DNA of 52,937 bases from Desulfobacteraceae bacterium UBA5616. GTDB lineage: Bacteria; Desulfobacterota; Desulfobacteria; Desulfobacterales; UBA5616. The DNA lies in contig DIKO01000029.1 in assembly GCA_002423615.1 (NCBI GenBank), forward strand, positions 1-52,937. The letters run 5' to 3'. The notes under the pieces were generated by a model. That model saw only the letters and a program-made list of their open reading frames with translations. It was not told the origin of the DNA and made no database searches. Every line of letters begins with the position of its first letter. Position 1 is the stretch's first letter. Below are positions 35,584 to 45,335 of the stretch, one piece after another. The translations under genes were made by a program, and so were the position numbers.

Positions 35584-36648
35584 ATGGCGGGTATTGAAAA
35601 AGAGGCCAAGGATTTTGAAATCGGCATGTACCGCCCCCCCAGTGAAGGAGGAAGCAGTTCTCTGTTATTGCGGGTGACCCGGAACTGCCCCTGGAACCGC
35701 TGTGAATTCTGCGTGATGTACAAAACGGAGAAATTCGAAGTCCGTTCCGCTGAGGATGTGAAAAAGGATATCGACGCCGTCGACGCGATTTGCAGGGGCC
35801 TTATAACCCTTTCATGGAAACTGGGCCACCAGGGTGATGTTAACCGGGAGGTCGCCATACGGTTTCTGGAACGAACCCCGGAATTCAGCGACCGCCACAG
35901 CTTTTTCATGGTGTTGAACTGGCTTTCCTCCGGAGCAAAAACAGCATTCCTCCAGGACGCCAACAGCCTTATTTTGAAAACCGATCACCTGGTGGAAATC
36001 CTCCAATACCTGCGGCGGAAATTTCCTTCCCTGGAACGGGTCACATCCTACGCCCGGTCCAGAACCCTTGCCCGGAAACCGCCTGAAGACCTGAAAAACA
36101 TTCATGAGGCCGGTCTTGACCGTCTCCATGTGGGGCTGGAAACCGGGGACGACGAACTGCTGTCCCTGGTCCGGAAAGGGTGCACCGCCGAGGATCATGT
36201 GCGGGGCGGGCAAAAAGCCGTGGCCGCAGGGTTTCAATTGTCCGAATACTGGATGCCGGGCCTGGGCGGAAAGGAAATGTGGGAAAATCATGCGCGGAAT
36301 ACGGCCCGGGTCCTGAATGAAATCAATCCCCATTATATCCGGTCCAGGCCGTTCAACCTTCCCCCGGGCACGCCCATGGCTGAACGGCTTCAGCGGGGGC
36401 AACTGACCCTGCTTTCGCCCCGGGAACAGCTCCTGGAATTGAAGCTCATGATGGAATCCCTGACTTTTACTTCCCGGGTATGTTTCGATCATGCCGGAAA
36501 TTACTGGCGGAACAAACGGGGGGGGCTGCTGTTCAGCCAGAGCTACGAAGGCTACAGATTTCCAGAGCAGAAACCACATGTGCTTGATTTAATTGAAGAA
36601 GATATTTCATTAGCTCAGGTTCCCCCGATGGGGTTTGTGATGAGATGA
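35584..36648 (+). CDS. Radical SAM protein with CX4CX2C motif
   Basis: This 354-residue protein carries the cluster motif CPWNRCEFC (Cys35, Cys40, Cys43), spaced CX4CX2C rather than the usual CX3CX2C, followed by a TIM-barrel-like region with HVGLETGDDELL and YWMPGLGGKEMW. There is no B12 domain and no C-terminal SPASM cluster. Such proteins cleave S-adenosylmethionine to form a radical; the substrate here is unknown. CAAGGAGTTCCTCAA precedes the ATG. It is 174 nt upstream of the CoA-transferase genes and may be transcribed separately. Confidence 0.85.
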   Translation: MAGIEKEAKDFEIGMYRPPSEGGSSSLLLRVTRNCPWNRCEFCVMYKTEKFEVRSAEDVKKDIDAVDAICRGLITLSWKLGHQGDVNREVAIRFLERTPEFSDRHSFFMVLNWLSSGAKTAFLQDANSLILKTDHLVEILQYLRRKFPSLERVTSYARSRTLARKPPEDLKNIHEAGLDRLHVGLETGDDELLSLVRKGCTAEDHVRGGQKAVAAGFQLSEYWMPGLGGKEMWENHARNTARVLNEINPHYIRSRPFNLPPGTPMAERLQRGQLTLLSPREQLLELKLMMESLTFTSRVCFDHAGNYWRNKRGGLLFSQSYEGYRFPEQKPHVLDLIEEDISLAQVPPMGFVMR

Positions 36649-36822
36649 TGCACCCGGGTCTGCCTTTTCGGCACGGAACAATTGTTTTTTTATATACCCC
36701 CGGATATCAGATCAGGCGAAGACAGATAACTCCTTCCCCACGACCAAAATAAAGGATATCACAGTAAAGACCGGTTCGGCACCAGCGTAAATTCAAATTC
36801 TTTTTATTCAAGGAGGCATCCC

Positions 36823-38097
36823 GTGAATCAGAAACCAAAGGCTTTTCTTGCAGGATATCGCGTACTGGATCTTACCGATGAGAAGGGACAGTTTTGCGGT
36901 AAACTTTTGGGCGACCTCGGGGCGGATGTCATTAAAATTGAACCGCCGGAAGGTGATGCGGCCCGAAACCGAGGCCCTTTTTACAAAGACATGCCGGATC
37001 CGGAGAAAAGCCTGCACTGGTTTTTCACCAATCTGAACAAACGGAGCATCACCCTGGACATCGAAACCGCGGACGGCAGGGCGATTTTTGAACAATTGCT
37101 CCAGGGTGCGGATTTTGTGGTGGAGTCCTTTGCGCCCGGATATATGAACCAGATGGGTCTGGGATATGAGGAACTGGAAAGGATAAAACCCTCCATTATC
37201 CTGACCTCCATAACGCCGTTCGGCCAAAAAGGCCCTTATGCCCATTTTCGGACAACGGACCTGGTGGGGGTTTCCATGGGAGGACTGGTTCGGCTTTTCG
37301 GGGAAAATGACGGTCCTCCGGTGAGGTTCAGCGCACCTCAGTTTTACTACCTGGGGTCCATCCACGGGGCCATGGGAACCATGATCGCCCATTATCACCG
37401 TGAATTGACCGGAGAAGGCCAGTATGTGGATGTATCCTGCCAGCAGGCAACGGTCCTGGCAAACAGAATATCCGTCGAAACCTTTGATTTGTTGAAAATC
37501 AATCCCCGAGGAGCAGGTCCGAACACCCCTGTACCCAGGCCCACCCCGCCCGGGCCTGTCTCCATTCCCATCGTCAAAAAATGCAGGGACGGCCATGTGA
37601 TCGCCTTCATCATGGGCGGTTCCCAGGCCGGTTTCGTGAAATCCTCACGGGCCCTCGTGGAATGGGCGAACCAGGAGGGCATGGCCCTGGAATTGAAGGA
37701 TTTTGAATGGGAAAAGATGGACGGGTCCACCATCTCCCAGGCGGAAATAAACACCATTCATGACATCATTGACCAATTTCTTCTCACCCGGACCAAGACC
37801 GAGTTGATGACCAAGGCCGTTGAAAGAGAAATACTTCTGATTCCCGTCAACACGACCCGGGACCTGGCCGAAAGCCCCCAGTTATCCCATCGGGGGTTTT
37901 GGAAGGAGATCGAACATCCCGAGCTGAAAGACCGCCTGAAATACCCGACATGGCCGGTTCAATGGACGGGGATGCCGCCCTATCAGCCCCAGTGCCGGGC
38001 CCCGCTGGTCGGCGAACACAATCTGGAAATATATGAGGAAGAACTGGGCCTTTCCAAGGATCATCTGGTGATGCTCAAAACCCAGGGGGTAATTTAG
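36823..38097 (+). CDS. Class III (CaiB/BaiF) CoA-transferase, subunit 1
   Basis: This 424-residue protein belongs to the CaiB/BaiF fold: YRVLDLTDEKGQFCGKLLGDLGADVIKIEPPEGD at the N terminus, SITLDIETADGR, a middle HRELTGEGQYVDV and a C-terminal HRGFW. It moves CoA between carboxylic acids. At the place where the catalytic Asp usually precedes this HRE segment by about 17-20 residues, I see Tyr/Phe (PQFYYLGSIHG). The GTG at 36823 follows AAGGAGGCATCCC. A paralogous subunit starts 16 nt after its stop, so an alpha/beta heteromer, as in BbsEF, is likely. The acids involved cannot be read from the sequence. Confidence 0.88.
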   Translation: MNQKPKAFLAGYRVLDLTDEKGQFCGKLLGDLGADVIKIEPPEGDAARNRGPFYKDMPDPEKSLHWFFTNLNKRSITLDIETADGRAIFEQLLQGADFVVESFAPGYMNQMGLGYEELERIKPSIILTSITPFGQKGPYAHFRTTDLVGVSMGGLVRLFGENDGPPVRFSAPQFYYLGSIHGAMGTMIAHYHRELTGEGQYVDVSCQQATVLANRISVETFDLLKINPRGAGPNTPVPRPTPPGPVSIPIVKKCRDGHVIAFIMGGSQAGFVKSSRALVEWANQEGMALELKDFEWEKMDGSTISQAEINTIHDIIDQFLLTRTKTELMTKAVEREILLIPVNTTRDLAESPQLSHRGFWKEIEHPELKDRLKYPTWPVQWTGMPPYQPQCRAPLVGEHNLEIYEEELGLSKDHLVMLKTQGVI

Positions 38098-38113
38098 GAA
38101 AAGGAGACAACCG

Positions 38114-39364
38114 ATGACAAAACAGGTCTTTGAGGGTATAAAAGTGGCTGATTTTTCATGGGTCGGGGTCGGACCTCAGGTCGGACGGGAACTGGCGGAA
38201 CACGGGGCCACGGTGGTCCGGGTGGAGTCTCACAAAAGGCCCGATACGTTAAGAAGTGCCTCCCCCTTTCTGGACAATTCACCCGGAATCGACCGCAGCG
38301 CTTTCGGAACCGCCTATAACACGAACAAATACGGCATCAGTCTGGATTTAACGACATCCCGGGGAAAGGAGGTCGCCGGAAGGCTTATTCAATGGGCCGA
38401 CATTGTCAGCGACGGATTTACTCCCGGCAGTATGGCGGCATTAGGCCTGAGTTACGACGAGGCGAAAACCATCAACCCGGGCATTATCTATTTTTCAACC
38501 TGTCAGATGGGGCAAAAAGGCCCTTTAAGCAGGTTCGGGGGGTACGGTGAGTTCGGCGCGGCCTACTCCGGATTCTGCCATCTTCTCGGTTGGCCGGAAC
38601 GAACCCCTTTACCCGTGGTCAATGCCCATACCGATTTTATCTCGCCCTGGTATGTGGTGATGACGCTTATCGGGGCGCTTCTTTACCGGCGGAAGACCGG
38701 AGAAGGGATGTACCTGGATCAGGCCCAGATTGAAGCGGGGATTACTTTCCTAGGGCCTCAGATGCTGGATTATTTTGCAAATAACCGTGTCGCCGGCCGT
38801 ATGGGAAACCATGACCCCTATTGGGTTCCCCATAGCGTCTACCCCTGTCTGGGGCTGGACCGATGGATTGCCATCACCGTTACAAATCAGCAAGAGTGGG
38901 AGTGTTTGTGCCGGGTGATGGGTTCCGGGCTCCTGGAAAACCCGAAATTTACCACCCTCCGGTCCAGAAAGCAGTATGAAAATGAACTCGATGAAATCAT
39001 CGGCCGATGGTCAAAGGATTTTTTGCCCCACCAGTTGATGACCCTTCTTCAGAATGCCGGAGTTCCCTGCGGTGTTGTTCAAACCGCTGAAGACCTCCTG
39101 AATGACCCCCAGCTCAAGGAAAGGCGGCATTTTCGCTTTCTTCAACACCCGGTGATCGGCAAACATGCCTACAATGCGCCTGCCTATCATTTATCCAGGA
39201 CGCCCAATGACATCAAAAAAGCCGGGCCCTGCCTGGGTGAGGACAATGCCTACGTTTTTTCAGAAATTCTGGGATATTCGGATGAAGAGATCGAGGATAT
39301 GCTGATAGACGGGGTGATTACCACCGATGCAGATGTCCCTGACGTACTCAAAGGGGCCAAATAA
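38114..39364 (+). CDS. Class III (CaiB/BaiF) CoA-transferase, subunit 2
   Basis: This 416-residue paralogue of the preceding gene has GIKVADFSWVGVGPQVGRELAEHGATVVRVES, GISLDLTTSRGKEVAGRL, RRKTGEGMYLDQAQIEA and a C-terminal ERRHFRF. An Asp lies at the expected catalytic place (NAHTDFISPW). With subunit 1 lacking it, one active and one structural chain are suggested. The ATG has AGGAAAAGGAGACAACCG upstream. It precedes a phosphotriesterase-like gene by 29 nt and is probably co-transcribed with it. Confidence 0.88.
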   Translation: MTKQVFEGIKVADFSWVGVGPQVGRELAEHGATVVRVESHKRPDTLRSASPFLDNSPGIDRSAFGTAYNTNKYGISLDLTTSRGKEVAGRLIQWADIVSDGFTPGSMAALGLSYDEAKTINPGIIYFSTCQMGQKGPLSRFGGYGEFGAAYSGFCHLLGWPERTPLPVVNAHTDFISPWYVVMTLIGALLYRRKTGEGMYLDQAQIEAGITFLGPQMLDYFANNRVAGRMGNHDPYWVPHSVYPCLGLDRWIAITVTNQQEWECLCRVMGSGLLENPKFTTLRSRKQYENELDEIIGRWSKDFLPHQLMTLLQNAGVPCGVVQTAEDLLNDPQLKERRHFRFLQHPVIGKHAYNAPAYHLSRTPNDIKKAGPCLGEDNAYVFSEILGYSDEEIEDMLIDGVITTDADVPDVLKGAK

Positions 39365-39393
39365 CAAGACGATCCGCACAGGAGGAATGAATT

Positions 39394-40386
39394 ATGAGTA
39401 ATGTCAAGGTGAATACGGTTTGCGGCGAGGTATCGTCCAGTGAACTGGGCTTGACGCTGGCCCATGAACATCTGGTAATTGGAATGCCCGGTTGGGAATA
39501 TGACAACACCATGGCGCCGTTTAACCGGAAGGAAGCGGTTGATGCCTGCATGGAAACCATGCGGCAGATTAAGGCGGTCGGTATAAAGACGCTCATCGAT
39601 CCGGCCCCCATGGATGTGGGCCGCATGCCGGACCTTTACCGGGAAGTATCTGAGAAGTCGGGGATCCATATCATCTGTACGACGGGGTATTACAGCGAAT
39701 CGGCCGGCGCTTCCACCTACTGGAAATCCCTGGCCGCATTCAAGGACGTGGTTGATGATATTGCGGAGATGTTTATCACCGAGATCACCAGTGGAATCGC
39801 AAACACCGGGATAAAAGCCGGTGCGATCAAGGTCGCTTCGAGCGAGGGCGCCATTACCGAATATGAACGCCGTTTTTTTCGCGCGGCCGCCAGGGCGCAT
39901 AAAGAAACGGGAGTGCCGATCATCACCCATACCACCGGGGGCACCATGGGGCCTGAACAGGCGGAGTTATTGATCGCCGAAGGCGCCAACCCCGGAAACA
40001 TCATGATTGGGCACATGAGCGATAATGTGGATATGGCATATCATCTCAGCGTGCTTCAGCAGGGAGTATTTGATTCAATGGACAGGCTTGGGTTGCAGGG
40101 AATCGAAAATATCCCGATGGATGAGGAAAAATACCCCGTCATCATTGAACTGATCAAAACCGGATACAACCGGCAGATCATGCTTTCCCACGACTCCATC
40201 GCTTACTGGCTGGGAAGACGGATATTTGATCAGATCCCGGAAGAAGCCCGATGGATGCTGGAAAATTCCCACCCCCTGCATTTATTTCAAAATATCATCC
40301 CTGTTTTAAAAAAGGGCGGGGTGACCGATGAACAGGTCAGAATTGTTCTGGAGGACAATCCCCGAAGTTTATTCGAAGCGCGCTAG
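39394..40386 (+). CDS. Phosphotriesterase-family metal hydrolase
   Basis: This 330-residue TIM-barrel hydrolase keeps the binuclear metal ligands of the phosphotriesterase family: HEH in TLAHEHLVIG (near residue 25), a candidate carboxylated Lys in GAIKVASSEG, His in ITHTTGGTMG, His in MIGHMSD and Asp in LSHDSIAYW. Many members are lactonases rather than phosphotriesterases. ACAGGAGGAATGAATT precedes the ATG. Lying between CoA-transferases and PutA it may open a lactone or hydrolyse an ester in the same catabolic route (inference). Confidence 0.88.
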   Translation: MSNVKVNTVCGEVSSSELGLTLAHEHLVIGMPGWEYDNTMAPFNRKEAVDACMETMRQIKAVGIKTLIDPAPMDVGRMPDLYREVSEKSGIHIICTTGYYSESAGASTYWKSLAAFKDVVDDIAEMFITEITSGIANTGIKAGAIKVASSEGAITEYERRFFRAAARAHKETGVPIITHTTGGTMGPEQAELLIAEGANPGNIMIGHMSDNVDMAYHLSVLQQGVFDSMDRLGLQGIENIPMDEEKYPVIIELIKTGYNRQIMLSHDSIAYWLGRRIFDQIPEEARWMLENSHPLHLFQNIIPVLKKGGVTDEQVRIVLEDNPRSLFEAR

Positions 40387-40413
40387 TCAAAAACACGAAC
40401 GGCAGGAATCCTC

Positions 40414-43400
40414 ATGGCGCCCACACCTGACCCGAATCCGGTAGAAGATGCCGTCAGCCTGGCTGCCGAATGGCTGCATACGGCCAGCCGGCTGCTCACC
40501 GCCGGCGAAAACCGATTTCAGAAAAAAATGGCACCCCTGTTAACCCAGGCCGGAGACAAAGTGTTTTTAACGGAAATGATCGATCAATGTTTCCGGTCCA
40601 AAAACAGCGCCAGAATCGGACATCAGATTTCCTATCTTTTTGAAATAAATGAAATGCCCGGATTTTTTTCCGCCATGGACAGGGTTCTGATCCGGTTGTT
40701 TCTCTCCCTTGGCGTATATCTGCCGGGCATCAGCGTTCCCCTTGTGATCAACAAAATCCGAAAAGACAGCAGCCGCACCATTATCCAGGGGGGACCTCGA
40801 AAACTGTCTGCCTGTCTTGCCCGGAAAAAAGCCCTGGGATTCCGGGTAAACATGAACCATCTGGGAGAAGCTGTTCTGGGGGAAGCCGAAGCCCTGTCAC
40901 GCCTGAATCTTTATATGAAGGAATTGAAAAACCCGGAAATCGAAGAAATCTCCGTCAAAATATCCACCCTTTATTCCCAGGTGAACCCGTTTGCTTTTGA
41001 CCACACGGTTCAGGTCGTCCGGCAACGGCTCAGAGAGCTTTATAGAACGGCTGCCGCAAATTTTTTTCAAAACAGGGACGGCAGCAGAAAACCTAAATTC
41101 GTCAACCTGGACATGGAGTCCCGAAAGGATCTGGAAATCACCGTCGCCTCCTTTCGGGCGGCGCTGGAAGGGGCCGATTTCAGGCGCTGTTCCGCCGGTA
41201 TTGCTTTGCAGGCCTATCTTCCGGAGTCTTTTGAAATTCAGCGGGAATTGACATCCTGGGCGAAGCAACGGGTTGCCGGGGGCGGAGCCCCCATCAAGAT
41301 CCGCATCGTCAAGGGGGCCAACATGGAAATGGAGAAGGTGGAAAGCGCCCTAAGAAACTGGCCCTCGGCAACCTATTCGGAAAAATTGGATACGGATGCG
41401 AATTTCAAGAGAATGGTCGAATTCGGTTTAAGACCTGAAAATATCGATGCCGTTTCTCTGGGAATCGCCTCCCATAATCTGTTTGAACTGGCCTATGCGT
41501 ATAAAATTGCACGGCAAAACGGCCTGTCCGGCGGTTTTATTTTTGAAATGCTGACGGGGATGGCCGATCATTACTGCAGGGCCATTCGAAAATTCTCCAT
41601 GCCCCTTTTGCTTTACGCCCCTTACACAACCCGGAGTAATTTCATCAATGCCATTGCCTACCTCGTCCGGAGGCTGGATGAAAATTCCACCACGGGAAAT
41701 TTTTTAAGGTATTCCTTCAATTTGAAATCCACTTCTTCCGAATGGACCTTTTTAAAAAATCAATTCATCGACTCGTGTCGACACATGGCTTCCGTTCACC
41801 AACATCCCCACCGGATGCAGAACCGGCTCAAGGAGTCCTTCAAAAACAGTTCCGGCACCTGTTCCACCGGAATTTTCGTGAATGAACCGGATACCGACTG
41901 GTCCCTTTCGGCCAACAGAGCATGGGCGGATGATATCAGGAAGACATGGAGAAAACCGGAAAACGCAAAGCCGTTGGAAATTCCTCTGGTCGTCGGCGGC
42001 AGGGAGAGGTTTAAAGACCGGTTGGCGGGTGAATGCCGGGATCCTTCCCGCTTTCATGAAAATGCCCTGATCGCGCGGTATGCCGCTGCCGCCCCTGCGG
42101 ATGTTGAAAATGCCATGGCTGCGGCCCGAAATGATCCGGACCTCTGGCGAAGGAAAAACCTGGAAGAACGCCATGCCATTTTATCGGAAGTCGCCGTGGA
42201 AGTTCGCAGGCGCCGGGGAGATCTCATCGGGGCTGCGGCCGCAGAAACCGGAAAAATAGTGACCGAAGCGGATGTTGAAGTGTCCGAAGCAATCGATTTT
42301 TTGGAGTACTACCCTTATTCCCTAAAAGAATTGCGGTTATCTGAAAATATCCTGCCTGGAAGCAAAGGCACCGGTGTTGTGATCTCTCCCTGGAACTTTC
42401 CCATTGCCATCCCCTGCGGCGGCATTACCGCTTCATTGGCGGCTGGAAATACCGTTGTTTTCAAGCCCGCATCCGACGCTGTCCTGACGGGATGGATATT
42501 GTGCCGGGCCTTCTGGAAGGCGGGGGTTTCCCGAAACACCCTCCAATTTCTTCCCTGCGAAGGTTCGAGCGTAGGCCACACACTGGCCGGTCATCCCATG
42601 GCCGATTTCGTCATTTTCACCGGCGGGACGGAAACGGGCCTGAAAATTCTGAACCAAAGGCCGGGCATCTGCCTGGCGGGGGAAACCGGGGGTAAAAACG
42701 CCACCATCGTCACGGCCATGTCCGACCGGGACCAGGCCGTCAAAAACGTCATCGACTCCGCATTCGGCAACGGCGGGCAGAAGTGCTCGGCCACTTCCCT
42801 GCTCATTCTGGAGAAGGAGGTTTATGAAGACGAAAAATTCAGAAAACAGCTCGTGGACGCGGCCGAAAGTTTTCAAACCGGTTCCGTATGGGATTTTGAA
42901 AACAAAATGGGCCCGCTGATCCGTGGGCCCCGGGGTGACCTGGAAAAGGCTTTGACCCGACTGGAACCCGGAGAAACCTGGGCTTTAAAACCCCGGAATG
43001 TGCAGGACAACCCCCACATGTGGACCCCGGGAATCAAATGGGACGTGGCGCCGGGGTCTTTTACCCACATGACCGAATTTTTCGGACCGGTTTTGGCCGT
43101 GATATGCGCCGAAGACCTTGAGCATGCCATGGAACTGGTCAATCAAACCGGGTATGGATTGACGTCCGGCCTGGAAAGCCTGGACGAGCGTGAGCATAAA
43201 AAATGGACTGTCGGCATAAAGGCGGGAAATTTGTACATCAACCGCAGCACGACCGGTGCGGTGACCTTTCGGCAGCCGTTCGGTGGTATGGGCAAATCGG
43301 CTTTGGGATCGGGGATCAAGGCCGGAGGCCCCAACTATGTCTCTCAATTCATGACCTTTACGGAAAAGGGTTTCCCGAAAATTCCGGATGAGGATTGGGA

Positions 43401-44037
43401 TCATCCTTTATTGGATTTGGTACGCGCCTGCCGCAAAAAAATTGATCCGGAGCACAGGGATATCTTTGAAACAGACCTGACGAAAACCGGGCATGCCGTA
43501 AAAAGTTATCTGTACCATGCCCGGGAAGAATTCAAAAAAGAGAAGGACCCTTTCCGTTTAAGGGGGCAGCACAACCTCCACCGCTACCTCCCTGTGGAAA
43601 ATGTGGTGATTCGTCTGCATCCGGAAGACACCCTGTTTGAAATTCTGGCCAGGATCGCAGCGGCAACCATTGCCGGATGCCGGGTGAGAATAAGCATTCC
43701 CCCGGAGCTTTCCCACCCGGCGATGGATATTCTGGAATCCCGGGAAATGGTAAATTTTCTCGGCAAAGGAAAAATCGTTAAAGAAAACGACGCGGCCGTC
43801 ATCGATATGATCTCAGGGGGTCACCGGATTCGTTACGCCGGCCCGGATCGGGTTCCTTCGCAGGTTCTACTGGCTGCCGCAAAAACCGGCTCCTTCATTG
43901 CAAGATCGGAAGTATTCATGGAAGGGCGATTGGAGCTTTTGCACTATTTCCGGAACCAGAGCATTTGCATAAATTACCATCGGTACGGCAATCTCGGCAG
44001 GCACGGGCTGGAGAATTACAGCCGTGAGGAGACATGA
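40414..44037 (+). CDS. putA: Bifunctional proline dehydrogenase / glutamate-semialdehyde dehydrogenase
   Basis: This 1,207-residue PutA oxidises proline to glutamate. The proline dehydrogenase barrel spans about residues 80-480 (KIRIVKGANMEMEK, LSLGIASHN-like segment, YAPYTTRSNFINAIAYLVRRLDEN). The aldehyde dehydrogenase part spans about 500-985, with VISPWNFPIAIPCGGI, the general-base Glu in LAGETGGKNA and the catalytic Cys791 in GNGGQKCSATS. A further 180-residue C-terminal part is less conserved. There is no N-terminal ribbon-helix-helix domain, so it is not a transcription factor. AGGAATCCTC precedes the ATG. The next gene starts 3 nt after its stop, and it makes the arginine-derived proline usable. 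Confidence 0.93.
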   Translation: MAPTPDPNPVEDAVSLAAEWLHTASRLLTAGENRFQKKMAPLLTQAGDKVFLTEMIDQCFRSKNSARIGHQISYLFEINEMPGFFSAMDRVLIRLFLSLGVYLPGISVPLVINKIRKDSSRTIIQGGPRKLSACLARKKALGFRVNMNHLGEAVLGEAEALSRLNLYMKELKNPEIEEISVKISTLYSQVNPFAFDHTVQVVRQRLRELYRTAAANFFQNRDGSRKPKFVNLDMESRKDLEITVASFRAALEGADFRRCSAGIALQAYLPESFEIQRELTSWAKQRVAGGGAPIKIRIVKGANMEMEKVESALRNWPSATYSEKLDTDANFKRMVEFGLRPENIDAVSLGIASHNLFELAYAYKIARQNGLSGGFIFEMLTGMADHYCRAIRKFSMPLLLYAPYTTRSNFINAIAYLVRRLDENSTTGNFLRYSFNLKSTSSEWTFLKNQFIDSCRHMASVHQHPHRMQNRLKESFKNSSGTCSTGIFVNEPDTDWSLSANRAWADDIRKTWRKPENAKPLEIPLVVGGRERFKDRLAGECRDPSRFHENALIARYAAAAPADVENAMAAARNDPDLWRRKNLEERHAILSEVAVEVRRRRGDLIGAAAAETGKIVTEADVEVSEAIDFLEYYPYSLKELRLSENILPGSKGTGVVISPWNFPIAIPCGGITASLAAGNTVVFKPASDAVLTGWILCRAFWKAGVSRNTLQFLPCEGSSVGHTLAGHPMADFVIFTGGTETGLKILNQRPGICLAGETGGKNATIVTAMSDRDQAVKNVIDSAFGNGGQKCSATSLLILEKEVYEDEKFRKQLVDAAESFQTGSVWDFENKMGPLIRGPRGDLEKALTRLEPGETWALKPRNVQDNPHMWTPGIKWDVAPGSFTHMTEFFGPVLAVICAEDLEHAMELVNQTGYGLTSGLESLDEREHKKWTVGIKAGNLYINRSTTGAVTFRQPFGGMGKSALGSGIKAGGPNYVSQFMTFTEKGFPKIPDEDWDHPLLDLVRACRKKIDPEHRDIFETDLTKTGHAVKSYLYHAREEFKKEKDPFRLRGQHNLHRYLPVENVVIRLHPEDTLFEILARIAAATIAGCRVRISIPPELSHPAMDILESREMVNFLGKGKIVKENDAAVIDMISGGHRIRYAGPDRVPSQVLLAAAKTGSFIARSEVFMEGRLELLHYFRNQSICINYHRYGNLGRHGLENYSREET

Positions 44038-44040
44038 ACA

Positions 44041-45321
44041 ATGACAGCAGCATCAAAGACAATTATCATCCAGGGACATATCATCGACTCTTTATCCTTG
44101 AGCAAGGTTTTTGATGAAGTCATCGGCAGGGGCGGAGACTATTTTCTGGAAGAAATCGACATTGGAAAAACCAAAACGGATCTCAGCCGGGCCAGGATAA
44201 AAATCTTGGGGCCGGATGAAAAGACCCTGTCGTCCATTTTAAACAGATTGCACCAGCTGGGAGCGGAAGTATTGGAAGAAGCGTCCGTCACACTTATGCG
44301 TGCAACTTCCGACGGGATTTTTCCGGAAGATTTTTATGTGACCAGCAATTACGATACCGAGGTGAGGTGTGACGATAAATGGATAAAGGCTCAAAACACC
44401 TGCATGGATTGCGGCATCCGGGTGGATACGACCTTGAAGACAGCGGAATGCATCAAGATGAATGATGTAAAAAAAGGAGAACAATACGTCGTCGGCATGA
44501 AAGGCGTCCGTATCAATTACACTGAAAAACCGGGAAAAAGGAAACGCTTCGCCTTTATGGACAGCGGTGTTTCTTCTGAAAAACCCAAAAGGGCCATGAT
44601 CATGGAAACGGCCCGGTTCATGGAGCGCATCAAATCTACCCAATGCGGCAGGATTGTTGCCGTGTGCGGACCGGCCGTGGTGCATACCGGAGCCCGGGAC
44701 TGGCTTGCCGGGCTGATCAGCAACGGCTACATTGACCTGGTTATCGCAGGAAACGGCCTCGCGGTTCATGACATCGAGGCTTCCCTCTTCGGCACCTCCC
44801 TTGGCGTGTCCCTTAAGGACGGCGTCAACACCCATGAAGGACATCGAAACCATATGCATGCCATCAACCGGATCAGGTCCTCCGGCGGCATCCGTCAGGC
44901 CGTTCAGAAAGGAATCCTCACCGATGGCATCATGCATGCGTGCATCCAAAAAAACTGTGGTTTTATCCTGGCAGGCTCCATCCGGGACGACGGGCCTTTG
45001 CCCGAAGTTATTACCGACACTCTCCAGGCTCAGAAAAGGATGAAGGAAAAGCTCAAAAACGCAAGGCTGGTGATTATGCTGTCAACCATGCTGCATTCCA
45101 TATCCGTCGGGAATATGCTGCCGCAAAGCGTCAGGACGCTTTGCGTGGATATTTCGCCTTCGGTCGTCACCAAACTGGCGGACAGAGGAAGCCACCAGGC
45201 ATACGGCATCGTGATGGATGTCGAAGCTTTTCTCCATGAACTTTGTGAATTTCTGCCTCACCCCACTAAAAATGAACAGGTTTTGTCGTCCCCGGCTGAT
45301 AAACCCCCATGCGGTTGTTGA
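44041..45321 (+). CDS. AgrE C-terminal-type ornithine cyclodeaminase (LOR/SDH family)
   Basis: This 426-residue protein matches the TIGR00300/LOR-SDH group, which includes the ornithine cyclodeaminase half of cyanobacterial AgrE and an archaeal enzyme. It would turn ornithine into proline and ammonia using NAD+. Visible features are the N-terminal IIIQGHIIDSLSLSKVFDEVI, the Cys-rich AQNTCMDCGIRV, a nucleotide-binding RIVAVCGPAVVHTGARDW, HEGHRNHMHAINRI and a C-terminal VDISPSVVTKLADRGSHQA. It differs from the mu-crystallin-type enzyme. It lies 3 nt after putA and 14 nt before the arginine dihydrolase gene. The reaction is assigned from family plus context. Confidence 0.87.
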   Translation: MTAASKTIIIQGHIIDSLSLSKVFDEVIGRGGDYFLEEIDIGKTKTDLSRARIKILGPDEKTLSSILNRLHQLGAEVLEEASVTLMRATSDGIFPEDFYVTSNYDTEVRCDDKWIKAQNTCMDCGIRVDTTLKTAECIKMNDVKKGEQYVVGMKGVRINYTEKPGKRKRFAFMDSGVSSEKPKRAMIMETARFMERIKSTQCGRIVAVCGPAVVHTGARDWLAGLISNGYIDLVIAGNGLAVHDIEASLFGTSLGVSLKDGVNTHEGHRNHMHAINRIRSSGGIRQAVQKGILTDGIMHACIQKNCGFILAGSIRDDGPLPEVITDTLQAQKRMKEKLKNARLVIMLSTMLHSISVGNMLPQSVRTLCVDISPSVVTKLADRGSHQAYGIVMDVEAFLHELCEFLPHPTKNEQVLSSPADKPPCGC

Positions 45322-45335
45322 AGGATAAACCCAAT

